A DNA stretch of 64,000 nucleotides from Oleiagrimonas soli (lineage in GTDB: Bacteria > Pseudomonadota > Gammaproteobacteria > Xanthomonadales > Rhodanobacteraceae). A model generated the notes under the pieces. It was not told the origin of the DNA. It was given only the letters and a program-made list of their open reading frames with translations, and made no database searches. This document shows positions 1 through 8,869 of the stretch, one piece after another. The position numbers and the translations under genes are program-made. Every line of letters starts with the position of its first letter. The first letter of the stretch is position 1. The stretch lies in contig NZ_KN196470.1 of NCBI RefSeq assembly GCF_000761445.1, positions 371,115-435,114 on the forward strand. Reading direction: 5' to 3'.

Positions 1-1057
1 GCTGGCGGCCATCGAACGCGCGGCACGTGGCTGGCGGCAGCGCATCGGCGCACGCGCGGCGGCCAGCGGCACGCCGCACAGTCATGCCATGGGCGACCTG
101 TTGGCGCATGCCTTCCCCGATCGCATTGCCATGCAGGTCGAAGGGCAGCCGCTGCGCTACCAGCTCAGCAACGGCCGCGGCGCGCGTCTGCACGAGGACA
201 CGGCCTTGCTCGGCGAGCCGTGGCTGGTAGTGCTGGACCTGCGGCTGGAGCAGCGCGACAGCCTGATCTTCGCCGCCGCGCCGTTCGATCCGGCGTTGCT
301 GGAACGCGATTACGGCGAGCGCTTCGAGCAGCGACGCGCGGTGTACTGGAATGCCGAGCGCGAGGCCGTGGAAGCGTTCGAGGAACGCCGCTTCGACGCG
401 CTGGTGCTGCGTCGTCGCAGCGTGCCGGTGCAGCCCGAAGATGCCGTGCCGGCGCTGCTGGCGCGGGTGCGCGAACGCGGGCTGGACGCGTTGCCGTGGA
501 GCGATGCGGCGCGACGCTTGCGTGCACGCGCCGAGGCGCTGCGCGCATGGGTGCCGGAACTGGGCCTGCCCGACCTGTCCGAGACCGCGCTGCTGGCGAC
601 GCTGGAGGCCTGGCTGGCGCCGTACCTGGCGGGCAAGCGCAAGCTGGACGCGCTGTCGGCGGCCGAGCTGTCGCAGGCGCTGGCGGCGATGTTCGACTAC
701 GGTCAGCGTCAGCAACTCGACGCGCAGGCGCCCGAAGCGCTGACCGTGCCCAGCGGTCGCACTCACAAGCTCGACTACGCCGCCGATCCCGGCCCGGTGC
801 TGGCGGTGAAACTGCAGGAACTGTTCGGACTGGCCGACACCCCGCGCGTGGCCGGCGGGCGCGTGCCGGTGACGCTGCACTTGCTGTCGCCGGCGGGGCG
901 TCCGATGCAGGTCACGCAGGATTTGGCCGGTTTCTGGGAGCGCACCTATCCCGAGGTCAGGAAGGAACTGAAGGGGCGCTATCCCAAGCATCCGTGGCCG
1001 GACGATCCGTGGTCGGCCACGCCCACGCACCGCACCCGCGGGCACGCCGATCGCTGA
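1..1057 (+). CDS. hrpB: ATP-dependent helicase HrpB, C-terminal part
   Basis: This is the 3' end of a gene that begins before the window; the frame is open from base 2. The C-terminus runs ELKGRYPKHPWPDDPWSATP, which is the signature tail of the HrpB DExH-box helicase family. The N-terminal helicase motors are outside the window, so only the HrpB-specific C-terminal region (about 350 residues) is seen. HrpB proteins are predicted RNA-type DEAH helicases of about 800-840 residues with a poorly defined role. The gene ends convergently with a minus-strand SIMPL gene 228 bp away, and no strong terminator is visible between them. Confidence 0.9.
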   Translation, partial: LAAIERAARGWRQRIGARAAASGTPHSHAMGDLLAHAFPDRIAMQVEGQPLRYQLSNGRGARLHEDTALLGEPWLVVLDLRLEQRDSLIFAAAPFDPALLERDYGERFEQRRAVYWNAEREAVEAFEERRFDALVLRRRSVPVQPEDAVPALLARVRERGLDALPWSDAARRLRARAEALRAWVPELGLPDLSETALLATLEAWLAPYLAGKRKLDALSAAELSQALAAMFDYGQRQQLDAQAPEALTVPSGRTHKLDYAADPGPVLAVKLQELFGLADTPRVAGGRVPVTLHLLSPAGRPMQVTQDLAGFWERTYPEVRKELKGRYPKHPWPDDPWSATPTHRTRGHADR

Positions 1058-1285
1058 GGCACTGCGGATGCGGACCGGTCGCCTCGTTTGCGCGCAGGCC
1101 GGTTCGATGCATGGGGAGCGCAGCGCAATATGCGTGCTCGCCGGGCGCTGTCGATCCGCTCAGATCGAAGATCGGATGCCGCGCGTGGCTGGCGTGGCGC
1201 ATGATCCTGCAAGCGACGTCCGCCGGGCGTCGGTCATGCGAGCGCCATGCCGTCCGCGACGATGACGGCGCGGCGACGAGTCGTC

Positions 1286-1999
1286 TCAGTCGCGCAGCGC
1301 GTAGCGCAGCGTGGCGACCACGCGCACGGTCTTCTGCACTTGTCGTTCTTCCTGCAGCATCGGCGCCTTGTCGCGCGGCAGGATCTGGAACACGCCCTGG
1401 TTGGCTTGCACGATGCCGCCCAGATGGCTGCCGGAGTCGTGCGCGAACTGTTCGGCCGCGGCGCGCGCGTTGCGCGTGGCCTCGGCGATCATCGCCGGCT
1501 TGAGCTGGTTGAGGCCGTTGAACAGGTAGCTCGGCGCGCTGCTGCCGTTCTGGTCGCTGAGCACCACGCCGGCGTCGACCAGTTCGCCGGTGGCCTGCGA
1601 GGCCTTGGCCACGGTGTCGACGTCCGGCGTGCGCACCATCACCGTGCGGGTGATGATGAAGCGGTTGGGATAGTTGCCGGTGCCGTAGGCTTGCGCGGCG
1701 CGGTCGGTGACTTCGAGCTGGCGGAAGTCGATGGCGTCCGCGGGGAGACCGTGTTTCTTGAGGAAGGCGTCGACGCTGGCGTCGTCGCGCTGGATGGCGG
1801 TCTGCACCGCCTTGAGGTCGTTGCCGGCCTCGACGAAGCGGATTGGCCACAGCGCCAGGTCGGCCTTGACGTCGCGTTCGGCCAGTCCCTTCACGGTCAC
1901 GGCGCGGTGCAGGCGACCGGCCTCGAAGCCGTGGCCGACGAACCAGCCGCCCGCGATCAGGCCCACGGCGACAAGAGCAGCGGCGAGGATGCGTTTCAT
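1286..1999 (-). CDS. SIMPL domain (DUF541) periplasmic protein
   Basis: A 237-residue protein with an N-terminal hydrophobic segment (residues about 4-22, positive Lys2-Arg3 start) that is a signal anchor or signal peptide. The rest matches the SIMPL/DUF541 layout: a first beta-rich half beginning VTVKGLAERDVKADLA, then a helix, and a C-terminal half ending TVRVVATLRYAL. Family members such as E. coli YggE are envelope proteins linked to oxidative stress, but the molecular activity is not settled. The start was chosen because GGAGGG lies just upstream on this strand; the open frame extends further upstream without a comparable site. It lies 95 bp downstream of the DUF2167 gene and is probably cotranscribed with it. 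Confidence 0.85.
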   Translation of the reverse strand: MKRILAAALVAVGLIAGGWFVGHGFEAGRLHRAVTVKGLAERDVKADLALWPIRFVEAGNDLKAVQTAIQRDDASVDAFLKKHGLPADAIDFRQLEVTDRAAQAYGTGNYPNRFIITRTVMVRTPDVDTVAKASQATGELVDAGVVLSDQNGSSAPSYLFNGLNQLKPAMIAEATRNARAAAEQFAHDSGSHLGGIVQANQGVFQILPRDKAPMLQEERQVQKTVRVVATLRYALRD

Positions 2000-2094
2000 G
2001 GCGAATGCCCTCCGAGCGGATGCGACGGCGACCGGGGTCGCCCGTGCAAACCATGCTAGCGCTAGAAGATGACCTTTTCCTATCCCGCGCGGGT

Positions 2095-2991
2095 TTAGGC
2101 CGGCTTGCGCTTGAACAGCTTGCGAAGGAAGGCTGCCGCGGCCGCGACGCCCGCCAGCACCAGTTTCTTCGCCGCCAGCAGCATGGCGAAGAGTTTCGCG
2201 AACAGTCCTGCCTTCGCCGCCAAGGTGCCGGCGATCAGCGCGCTGATGCCGTAGGCGGCGACGCGGTCGGTGCTGGCGTCGAAGTCCGCGTAACGCGCGC
2301 CCTGGTCGAATTCGACCATCGGCAGAATCTCCTGCATGCCCGCCTTGACGCTGGCGAGCTGGCCCATGCCGGCCACGGCATTGAGGCTGAGATAGCCGTG
2401 CCGGCCCAGCGCGCGGATGTCGTAGTTCAGGGCGTCGCTGGAAATGCCTTCCACGCGCAGGTCTTTCGCCCAGTAGAGCTTGTGCTGGCTGCGATCGTAA
2501 TGCGGCGACTCGGCCCAGCCGACCAGTTGCATGGTGCGATAGCCCTGTTTGCGGCGTTCGTCGTTGGCGTCGCGCGTCGCCTTCTGCATGTTCTGTAGCA
2601 GTGCGCCGTAGTCGATGTCGGCCGCGTCTTTGTCCGACACGTAGCCGTCGTCGGCATAGGTGATGACCACGGCATAGCCGTCGTCGGCGACCAGGCTGCG
2701 GGCGTCGTTGCCCGGCACGATCATGCCCAGCACGCCGGTATCGGGCGGGTTGCGCCAAAGTTGCTCCAGCACTTTGCGCGCGTCGGCGGCGTCGAGGTAG
2801 CTGAAGGCCGGCGTCAGTTCCAGCGAAGCGTGTGCGCCGGGTACGTCGATGTGACCCTGGCGGAAATGCAGCGAATGCAGCAGCGTGCGGGCCTGATCGG
2901 CGCTGAGCGGCGGATTGGCGGCCTGCGCCGGCAGCCATGCGGAGAGCGACAGGCAAGCCATCGCGATGATGGCGATGCGACGAAACATCAT
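2095..2991 (-). CDS. DUF2167 membrane-anchored protein
   Basis: A 298-residue protein with a Sec signal peptide (residues about 3-24, ending AQA) and a C-terminal hydrophobic segment followed by a basic tail (RKLFKRKP), consistent with inner-membrane anchoring. The central part (GVLGMIVPGND, GYVSDKDAADIDYGALL, QLVGWAESPHYD) fits the DUF2167 family of bacterial membrane-anchored proteins, whose function is unknown. Two adjacent ATG codons (2991 and 2988) could start it, with GGGGA upstream. It is the first gene of a likely two-gene unit with the SIMPL gene, divergent from the type II secretion genes. Confidence 0.85.
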   Translation of the reverse strand: MMFRRIAIIAMACLSLSAWLPAQAANPPLSADQARTLLHSLHFRQGHIDVPGAHASLELTPAFSYLDAADARKVLEQLWRNPPDTGVLGMIVPGNDARSLVADDGYAVVITYADDGYVSDKDAADIDYGALLQNMQKATRDANDERRKQGYRTMQLVGWAESPHYDRSQHKLYWAKDLRVEGISSDALNYDIRALGRHGYLSLNAVAGMGQLASVKAGMQEILPMVEFDQGARYADFDASTDRVAAYGISALIAGTLAAKAGLFAKLFAMLLAAKKLVLAGVAAAAAFLRKLFKRKPA

Positions 2992-3345
2992 GGTGATTCC
3001 CCGGTGATCCCTCACGGGCGGCGCCCCCTGCACCGCCTATGCCGAACGTTCTACCAGATTCACGCGCGGGGTGTCATGCCCGATCCGCGTCCTGCGCCGC
3101 GCCCAGGGTGCGAAGGGCTTCACGTTGCGGTTGAGGCGACGCCTGGCGGCTGAACTTCCCCTCCGCCGGCGCGGTCGGAGGCATGAAGGTCCGGATGCGA
3201 TGCAGGCGGCGGTGCAAGCAAAACACCGCGCACTCATAGTATTGTTCCGGGTTCATGTGCCGCGCAGGCCGCGTTTGACGGTTGGCACGTGGGGACATCC
3301 GCGCATGGAGGGGGCCGTGCGCGCAACGACGATCCGGGAGGGATG
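2992..3345. other. 354-bp divergent intergenic region
   Basis: This spacer separates the minus-strand DUF2167 gene from the plus-strand gspL-like gene and must hold both promoters. I see no convincing -35/-10 pair, no terminator and no long repeat. A short minus-strand frame (3256-3074, starting MNPEQYY) is open here but lacks a ribosome-binding site and was not called. Confidence 0.4.
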
Positions 3346-4509
3346 ATGACTTCTCTGACGCAGTCCATGCGTCCGCAGCTCGAGCAAGTGCGCCGTGCCT
3401 GGCGCGGCTCGCCGCTGCCCGGATTCCTGCACTGGTGGGGCGCGGAGCTTCGCGCCTGTCTGCCGGTGCGCTGGCGCGCCGCCCTCATGCGCGGCGCGCA
3501 GTGGCGCATGTTGCTGCCGGACGGTGAACGCTGGCGCGTGTGTGCGCCGGGTCGCGCCGACGCGCTCGCGTACATCGATGCCAGCCTCTCGCCTGCGCAA
3601 CAACAGGCCGCGCTGCGCGAAGCCTGCGTCGACATCGACCCGCAGGATCTGCATCTGGCGTTGTGCCTGCCGGCTGGCGCGGTGCTGCGCCGCCGCCTGA
3701 AGCTGCCCGCCGCGGCGACCGCGAATCTGCGTCAGGTCGTCGCCTACGAGATGGATCGGCAGACGCCGTTCGCGGCCGATCAGGTGTATTTCGATCCGTT
3801 GGAATCGACGCCGCCGAAGTCGGGCGATGCGCTCGAAGTCGAACTGGTGGCGACGCCGCGCCAGCGCCTGGAGCCGCTGCTGGAGCGTCTGCGCGAGGCC
3901 GGCATCGAGGTGGACGCCGTCGACGCGCTGGACGGCGACCAGCGTCTCGGCGCCAATCTGCTGCCACCCGAGCAGCGCCGTCGCCGCGTGAATCCGCGCC
4001 AGCGGCTGAATCTGGCGCTGGGCGCCTTGTTCCTCCTGCTCCTGGTGCTGGCGATGGGACAGTGGCTGCACAACCGCCGCGCCGTGATCGACGCCATGCA
4101 GGCGCATGTCGACACCATGCACGACGAGGCCCGCAGCGTGATGAAACTGCGGCAACGCCTGGTTGCCAGCGCCGGCGCGGCCGGATTTCTGGCACGTCAG
4201 CGCGCGCAGTCGCCGACCGTGCTGGCGGTGCTCGACGACGTCAGCACGCGCTTGCCGATGGACACCTGGCTGGAGCGCTTCAACATCGGCGACGACGGCA
4301 GCGTCGGCATGCAGGGCCAGAGTCCGCAGGCGGCGCGTCTGGTCGATTTGCTGAAGAAGTCGCCGTACCTGTCCGAGCCGGGGTTCCAGGGCGTGATCCA
4401 GACCGATCCGCGCACGCACAAGGAGCGTTTCTTCCTGACCGCGCACCTGAAGACCGCCGACGCGGACGCCAAGAACAAGGGGGGCGGCGATGCGACTCAA
4501 GCCCGCTGA
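3346..4509 (+). CDS. xpsL: Type II secretion GspL/PilN-like inner-membrane protein (XpsL type)
   Basis: A 387-residue bitopic protein. The N-terminal half (about 230 residues) is the actin-like cytoplasmic domain; a single membrane segment follows at about residues 225-245 (LALGALFLLLLVLAMG), then a periplasmic coiled region and a ferredoxin-like PilN-type domain (WLERFNIGDDGSVGMQGQSP). In type II secretion, GspL links the GspE ATPase to the pseudopilus assembly platform. The order L-M-N-D downstream matches the xps cluster of Xanthomonas. ATG at 3343 and 3346 are both possible; GGAG five bases upstream favours 3346. The gene overlaps gspM by 20 bp. No gspE-K genes precede it, which is unusual. 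Confidence 0.82.
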   Translation: MTSLTQSMRPQLEQVRRAWRGSPLPGFLHWWGAELRACLPVRWRAALMRGAQWRMLLPDGERWRVCAPGRADALAYIDASLSPAQQQAALREACVDIDPQDLHLALCLPAGAVLRRRLKLPAAATANLRQVVAYEMDRQTPFAADQVYFDPLESTPPKSGDALEVELVATPRQRLEPLLERLREAGIEVDAVDALDGDQRLGANLLPPEQRRRRVNPRQRLNLALGALFLLLLVLAMGQWLHNRRAVIDAMQAHVDTMHDEARSVMKLRQRLVASAGAAGFLARQRAQSPTVLAVLDDVSTRLPMDTWLERFNIGDDGSVGMQGQSPQAARLVDLLKKSPYLSEPGFQGVIQTDPRTHKERFFLTAHLKTADADAKNKGGGDATQAR

Positions 4510-5089
4510 GAGCCGTGTGCTGGCCATCCTGCTGGCGCTATTGGCGCTGGGCCTGGGGTACCTGCTGCTGGTGCACTGGTGGTTCGTCGCGCCGCAGCTG
4601 GGCATGGCCGATCAGATGCAGCAGCTGCGCGACGACGAACACCGCTACGCCGCCATCATTGCCGAGCGCGCCGATCTGCAGAAGCGTCTGGCCAAACTGC
4701 AGCAGGGCCAGGCCGCCAGCAGCGCGCTGCTGGCCGACAGCGATCCCAGCACGGCCTCGGCCAACCTGATGCAACACGCCGTCGAAGTGGCAGCGGCGCA
4801 TACCGGGCAGGGGCCCTGCTCGGTGACGCAGAAGATGCCGGTGCAGAGCGACCCCGGCGACGGTCCCTACCGCAAGGTCACCGTCAACATCAGCCTGCGC
4901 TGCGGCATGCATGCACTGGCGGGTGTGCTGTACGACCTCGAACAGGGCACGCCGTATCTGTTCATCGACAACTTCAGCGCCTACCGCAGTCCGATACGCA
5001 GTCCCGACGGCAGCATGCAGCCCTTGCAGGTGCAGTTCAGCCTGAGCGGCTATCTGCGCCAGCCGCCCGCGGCGGGAGGCAAGTCGTGA
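4490..5089 (+). CDS. gspM: Type II secretion GspM (XpsM type)
   Basis: A 199-residue bitopic inner-membrane protein with a short cytoplasmic head, a membrane segment at residues 10-32 (VLAILLALLALGLGYLLLVH) and a periplasmic coiled-coil plus ferredoxin-like domain ending LQVQFSLSGYLR. GspM pairs with GspL to form the assembly platform. Its coding start lies inside the end of gspL, and its stop overlaps the GTG start of the next gene, so the block is translationally coupled. Two Cys (about residues 107 and 134) could form a periplasmic disulfide. Confidence 0.85.
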   Translation: MRLKPAESRVLAILLALLALGLGYLLLVHWWFVAPQLGMADQMQQLRDDEHRYAAIIAERADLQKRLAKLQQGQAASSALLADSDPSTASANLMQHAVEVAAAHTGQGPCSVTQKMPVQSDPGDGPYRKVTVNISLRCGMHALAGVLYDLEQGTPYLFIDNFSAYRSPIRSPDGSMQPLQVQFSLSGYLRQPPAAGGKS

Positions 5090-5835
5090 ACGCTGCCGAT
5101 CAACGTCGTCTGACGCCGGTTTTCGGCGTGCTCTGTGCGCTCGGCGCCGGCCTGCTAGCGGCGCTGGCGATGGGTCTCGGCCGTCAGGTGCACTGGCAAG
5201 CGCACGGCCCGGCCGCGAAGTTGCCGCCGACGGCGGCGGCGGCGCGCCGTGCCGCGCCGCCGTTGCAGAGCTACGCGACCACCTGGCAGAAGCCGCTGTT
5301 CACCACCGACCGCAAACCGGCGCCGGAAAGCGACAGCGGCACCGGCAACGTGACGCTGGGCGATCTGCAGCTGACCGGCATCATCCTCACGCCGGACCTG
5401 CGCATGGCGCTGATGCACGACCGTTCGGGCAAGGATGTGCAGGTGCGCGAGGGCGCTACCATCGCCGACAGCAGCTGGACACTGTCCAAGCTGTCGGCGC
5501 GCAGCGCGGTGTTCACCGGCAACGGTCAGCGCACCGAGCTGAAACTGAAAGTGGCCGCGACCATCGATGCCAATGCCGGTCCGGGCGATCCGGGCGACGG
5601 CGGCAAGGCGGAGGCGAGCGAGGTGAACCCGCAGAAGCCGGATCAGCCGCCACCGCGCACCGGGCCGCATGGACGCGCGCTGGAATTCCAGCGTTCGCCG
5701 AAAGGCCAGCAAGCCCAGCAGGCGGCGCGGGACGAAGCCGGCCAGCGCGAAAAAGAGCGGCGCATCCAGGCGCTGAAGGCACGCATCGAAGCACGGCGCC
5801 GCCAGATGCAGGCGCAACAGAACCAGGGACAATGA
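5086..5835 (+). CDS. xpsN: Type II secretion XpsN/GspC-like bitopic protein
   Basis: A 249-residue protein with an N-terminal membrane segment (about 10-30), a homology-region-like beta domain (GNVTLGDLQLTGIILTPDLR ... GKDVQVREGATI) of the GspC/PulC type, and a charged, Gln/Arg-rich C-terminal tail predicted as coiled coil. The HR domain of GspC-type proteins contacts the secretin N-terminal domains, so this is the likely inner-to-outer membrane connector. The GTG start at 5086 overlaps the gspM stop and has GGGAGG upstream; the same frame is open further upstream through gspM, but that is a shadow. It ends with a 4-bp ATGA overlap with the secretin gene. Confidence 0.82.
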   Translation: MNAADQRRLTPVFGVLCALGAGLLAALAMGLGRQVHWQAHGPAAKLPPTAAAARRAAPPLQSYATTWQKPLFTTDRKPAPESDSGTGNVTLGDLQLTGIILTPDLRMALMHDRSGKDVQVREGATIADSSWTLSKLSARSAVFTGNGQRTELKLKVAATIDANAGPGDPGDGGKAEASEVNPQKPDQPPPRTGPHGRALEFQRSPKGQQAQQAARDEAGQREKERRIQALKARIEARRRQMQAQQNQGQ

Positions 5836-8159
5836 ACATCATGCACAAGCCGACCGCCCTACTTCTGCTCGCATTGACGGCATTGCTTGCCGGTTGCAGC
5901 ACGCTGCCGCAGCCCAGCGACAACGCCTCGCTGCAACGGGAGGCCATGGCTGGCGTCGATCAGCCGCCCCCGCCGCCACCCACGCGGCCGCTGCGCGGCG
6001 AGAATCCGCCGGTCGCGCCGCCCAACAGCGAGATCGCCAAGGGCACCGGCGTGTTCGTGCGCAATCTGCCGGGCGCGAACGGCAAGGCCAAGGAAGCCGA
6101 AGGCAAGGTGGTGTTCAATTTCGAGAACCAGCCGATCCAGGCCGTGGTCAAGGCGGTGCTCGGCGACCTGCTCAAGCGCAACTACGCGATCGCGCCGGGC
6201 GTGAAGGGCAGCATCACGTTCTCCACCTCGCAGCCGGTCGGCCGCGATCAGGCCCTGCCGATCCTGGAGACGCTGCTGTCGTGGACCGACAATGCCCTGG
6301 TCGAGAAGAACGGCAGCTACCTGGTGCTGCCGGCCAAGGATGCGGTTGCCGGCAACGTCTCGCCGAGCCTGGGCGCGGTGGCGCCCAGCGGCGGCATGCA
6401 GGCGCGCCTGTTCCCGCTGCACTACATCGGCGCCGAGCAGATGCAGAAGCTGCTCAAGCCGTTCGCGCGGGACAAGGCCTTCCTGTTGGTCGATCCGGCG
6501 CGCAACCTGCTGGTCATGGGCGGCACGCCGCAGGAGCTGGCCAACTACCAGCGCACCATCCGCACCTTCGACGTCGACTGGCTCAAGGGCATGTCAGTGG
6601 GCGTGTTCGGGCTGCAGCGCGCCAACGTCGCGCAGCTGATGCCGCAGCTGGACAAGTTGTTCGGACCCAAGAGCGATTCGCCGCTGGCGGGCATGCTGCG
6701 TTTCATCCCGATCGAGCGCACCAATTCGATTGTCGTGATCACGCCGCAGCCGGCTTATCTGAGCGAGGTGCGCGACTGGATCGACCGCATCGATCGCGGC
6801 GGCGGCAACCAGCCGCAGCTGTACGTCTATGACGTCAAGAACGTGCAGGCCACCTACCTGGCCGACTACCTCAACCAGATCTACAACGGCACGTCCGGAA
6901 ATTCGGGGTCCGACACCGGCGGGTCGGTCGGCCCGGGTCTGAGCAGCGGCACCATCGGCGGGTTCGCCGGCACCGGCGGTTCGGACGGCAAGTCGGGACT
7001 GTCCTCGTCCGGCCGCGGAAGCATGGACAGCTCGTCCAGCGGCCTCGGCAACAGTTCGGGACTGAGTGACAGCAGCAACGGCGGCGGCTCCGGAATGTCC
7101 GCCTCCGGCCTGCCGGCGCGGCAGCAGGCGCAGGCGACCGCCGGCACGCTGAGCCAGGCCGACAAGGGCGGCATCGGTATCACCGCCGTGGACGCCAACA
7201 ACCAGCTGCTGGTGCGCTGTCGTCCGTCGCAGTGGGCCGAGATCGAGGGCGCCATCCAGCGCCTCGACATCGTGCCGCTGCAGGTGCAGATCGAAACCCG
7301 CATTCTCGAGGTGCAGCTCACCGGCGAGTTCAGCTTCGGCGTGCAGTGGTACCTGGAAGGCCTCATCAACAACTCGGTCGACAGCAACGGCAACGTCGTG
7401 CCGGGCCAGCCGGGCAACCAGCAGCAGTGGGCGCTGGGCGGCGGCGGCGCGAGCTACGTGCCGGGCACCGACAACTTCTTCTACTCCTTCGTCAACAGCA
7501 ACCTGCAGGCCGCGGTGCATGCGATGGAGACCAGCGGCAACACCAAGGTGCTGTCGGCGCCCTCGCTGGTGGTGATGAACAACCAGGAGGCGAAGATCCA
7601 GGTTGGCACGCAGGTGCCGGTCAATCAGACCTATTTCACCGGCGGCATTGGCGTCGCGTCCAACAACGACCTGTCCAGTGTGGGCCAGGTCAGCTACAAG
7701 GACACCGGCGTGATCCTGCAGGTGCGTCCGCGCGTCAATCCGGGCGGACTGGTGTACCTGACGCTGGATCAGGTGGTCAGCAAGCCCGGAGTGGCTGATA
7801 AATTCGGAAATTTCCCAATTGATAAGCGAGAATTAAATACACAGATTGCAGTTCAGAGTGGGCAGACGGTGTTGTTGGGTGGTTTGATACAACAGGACGA
7901 GGGAAGTTCGGACACAGGTGTTCCAGGGTTGAGCCGAATACCTATCATTGGTCGTTTATTCGGGACGACTACAAGGCAACGCAAAAGAACAGAGTTAATT
8001 GTGCTCATTACTCCGAAAGTGATTGCGAGCTCTGATGATGCGCGTAGCATCACTCAGGAATATCAGAGTCAGTTTGAGTCCCTCGCTCCAATACGTGCGC
8101 TCAAAGAGGAGAAGAGAAAAAATGGTGTTACGGATGAAGGTTCGAAATCGAAAAATTAA
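5832..8159 (+). CDS. gspD: Type II secretion secretin GspD (XpsD-like lipoprotein)
   Basis: A 775-residue outer-membrane secretin with a lipoprotein signal (lipobox LLAGC at about residues 18-22). N0 and N1-N3 domains follow (FENQPIQAVVKAVLGD; repeated KH-like modules), interrupted by a Gly/Ser-rich low-complexity insert at about residues 350-435 in N3. The C-terminal secretin gate/barrel domain (VQIETRILEVQLTGEF; QSGQTVLLGGLIQQ; IPIIGRLFG) is complete. Codon use changes sharply near base 7790: upstream codons end mostly in G/C, downstream codons include ATA, TTA, AGA, AGG and AAT, yet the protein stays in frame and conserved. This suggests replacement of the 3' end by recombination. It follows xpsN with a 4-bp overlap. 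Confidence 0.93.
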   Translation: MNIMHKPTALLLLALTALLAGCSTLPQPSDNASLQREAMAGVDQPPPPPPTRPLRGENPPVAPPNSEIAKGTGVFVRNLPGANGKAKEAEGKVVFNFENQPIQAVVKAVLGDLLKRNYAIAPGVKGSITFSTSQPVGRDQALPILETLLSWTDNALVEKNGSYLVLPAKDAVAGNVSPSLGAVAPSGGMQARLFPLHYIGAEQMQKLLKPFARDKAFLLVDPARNLLVMGGTPQELANYQRTIRTFDVDWLKGMSVGVFGLQRANVAQLMPQLDKLFGPKSDSPLAGMLRFIPIERTNSIVVITPQPAYLSEVRDWIDRIDRGGGNQPQLYVYDVKNVQATYLADYLNQIYNGTSGNSGSDTGGSVGPGLSSGTIGGFAGTGGSDGKSGLSSSGRGSMDSSSSGLGNSSGLSDSSNGGGSGMSASGLPARQQAQATAGTLSQADKGGIGITAVDANNQLLVRCRPSQWAEIEGAIQRLDIVPLQVQIETRILEVQLTGEFSFGVQWYLEGLINNSVDSNGNVVPGQPGNQQQWALGGGGASYVPGTDNFFYSFVNSNLQAAVHAMETSGNTKVLSAPSLVVMNNQEAKIQVGTQVPVNQTYFTGGIGVASNNDLSSVGQVSYKDTGVILQVRPRVNPGGLVYLTLDQVVSKPGVADKFGNFPIDKRELNTQIAVQSGQTVLLGGLIQQDEGSSDTGVPGLSRIPIIGRLFGTTTRQRKRTELIVLITPKVIASSDDARSITQEYQSQFESLAPIRALKEEKRKNGVTDEGSKSKN

Positions 8160-8428
8160 TTCGTTCTGAATTTGCCTTAAATTATCATTTTGGAGGCCGA
8201 TTGTTCATATTTTGTGCACAAGTAGATAAATGTTTGTGAAGTGTTGTGCGGGGCGGGGGTGCAAATTCGTTTCTGTGAGAGAATTCACGTAATGCTTGGT
8301 TGTGGGTGGGTAGTTTGCAAAGTGCCTGCCACTGGATGGTCTGGGGCGATGTTGTGAATCCTAAAAAGGCGCGGCAATGGCTCAGGGCATGAGCAGGCCT
8401 GTAAACACACAAGGAAGGAGTAGTAGTG
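8160..8428. other. AT-richer spacer after the secretin gene
   Basis: 269 bp of AT-richer sequence that continues the composition of the secretin 3' end. It probably carries the promoter of the small secreted-protein gene; no clear terminator for the secretion operon is seen. Confidence 0.4.
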
Positions 8429-8869
8429 ATGGCTTTTTCGAAATTTAATAAAGGTGGCAAAATTGTTGCGCAAGTCTCTGTGAGCATGCTCTTGGGTCTG
8501 TCATTTATTGCATGCGCTAGCGCATCCACTAAATACAATGCGGTGAACGGTTCGGGCGATACATACAAGCCACTCTACCAGTTGACTGCGTGCTATCCCT
8601 CTGGTGCTCCGGCGGGATATTTATGGACAAGTGGGCACTATGATTCATCGTGTTACGGTGTGGGGCAAAGTGGAGAGCTTATGGTTTTTTCTTCTTATTT
8701 CGATAAATCCGTTGGGTCCCAGATGACAATTTGTGATGCAACACGCCCCGCTGGTTGGGCCCTTGTGAGCACGTCGCTTGATACTGCTCGCATTTGCGGT
8801 AGCGCTGGAGTTGGCGGCGTGGGGCAGCCCACGTACAGAACGAGATATACCATTCGAAGGATTCAGTAA
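8429..8869 (+). CDS. Small secreted protein of unknown function
   Basis: I do not recognise this 146-residue protein. It has a clear Sec signal peptide (basic start MAFSKFNKGGK, hydrophobic core, likely cleavage after ACASA near residue 32). The mature part of about 114 residues carries four Cys (TACYP, SSCYG, TICDA, RICGS) that could make two disulfides, many Tyr/Ser/Gly residues, and a beta-rich pattern ending TYRTRYTIRRIQ. ATG at 8429 is preceded by AAGGAAGGAG eight bases upstream, an unusually good site. It lies in an AT-rich island directly after the secretin gene and is followed by a perfect hairpin. Being exported and adjacent to a secretin, it might be a type II substrate; that is inference only. 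Confidence 0.75.
   Translation: MAFSKFNKGGKIVAQVSVSMLLGLSFIACASASTKYNAVNGSGDTYKPLYQLTACYPSGAPAGYLWTSGHYDSSCYGVGQSGELMVFSSYFDKSVGSQMTICDATRPAGWALVSTSLDTARICGSAGVGGVGQPTYRTRYTIRRIQ

Noticed and set aside
3074-3256. Short minus-strand frame starting MNPEQYYECAV between DUF2167 and gspL
   Set aside because: No ribosome-binding site, no recognised family, and it runs through the divergent promoter region. It cannot be excluded as a small protein, but support is too weak.
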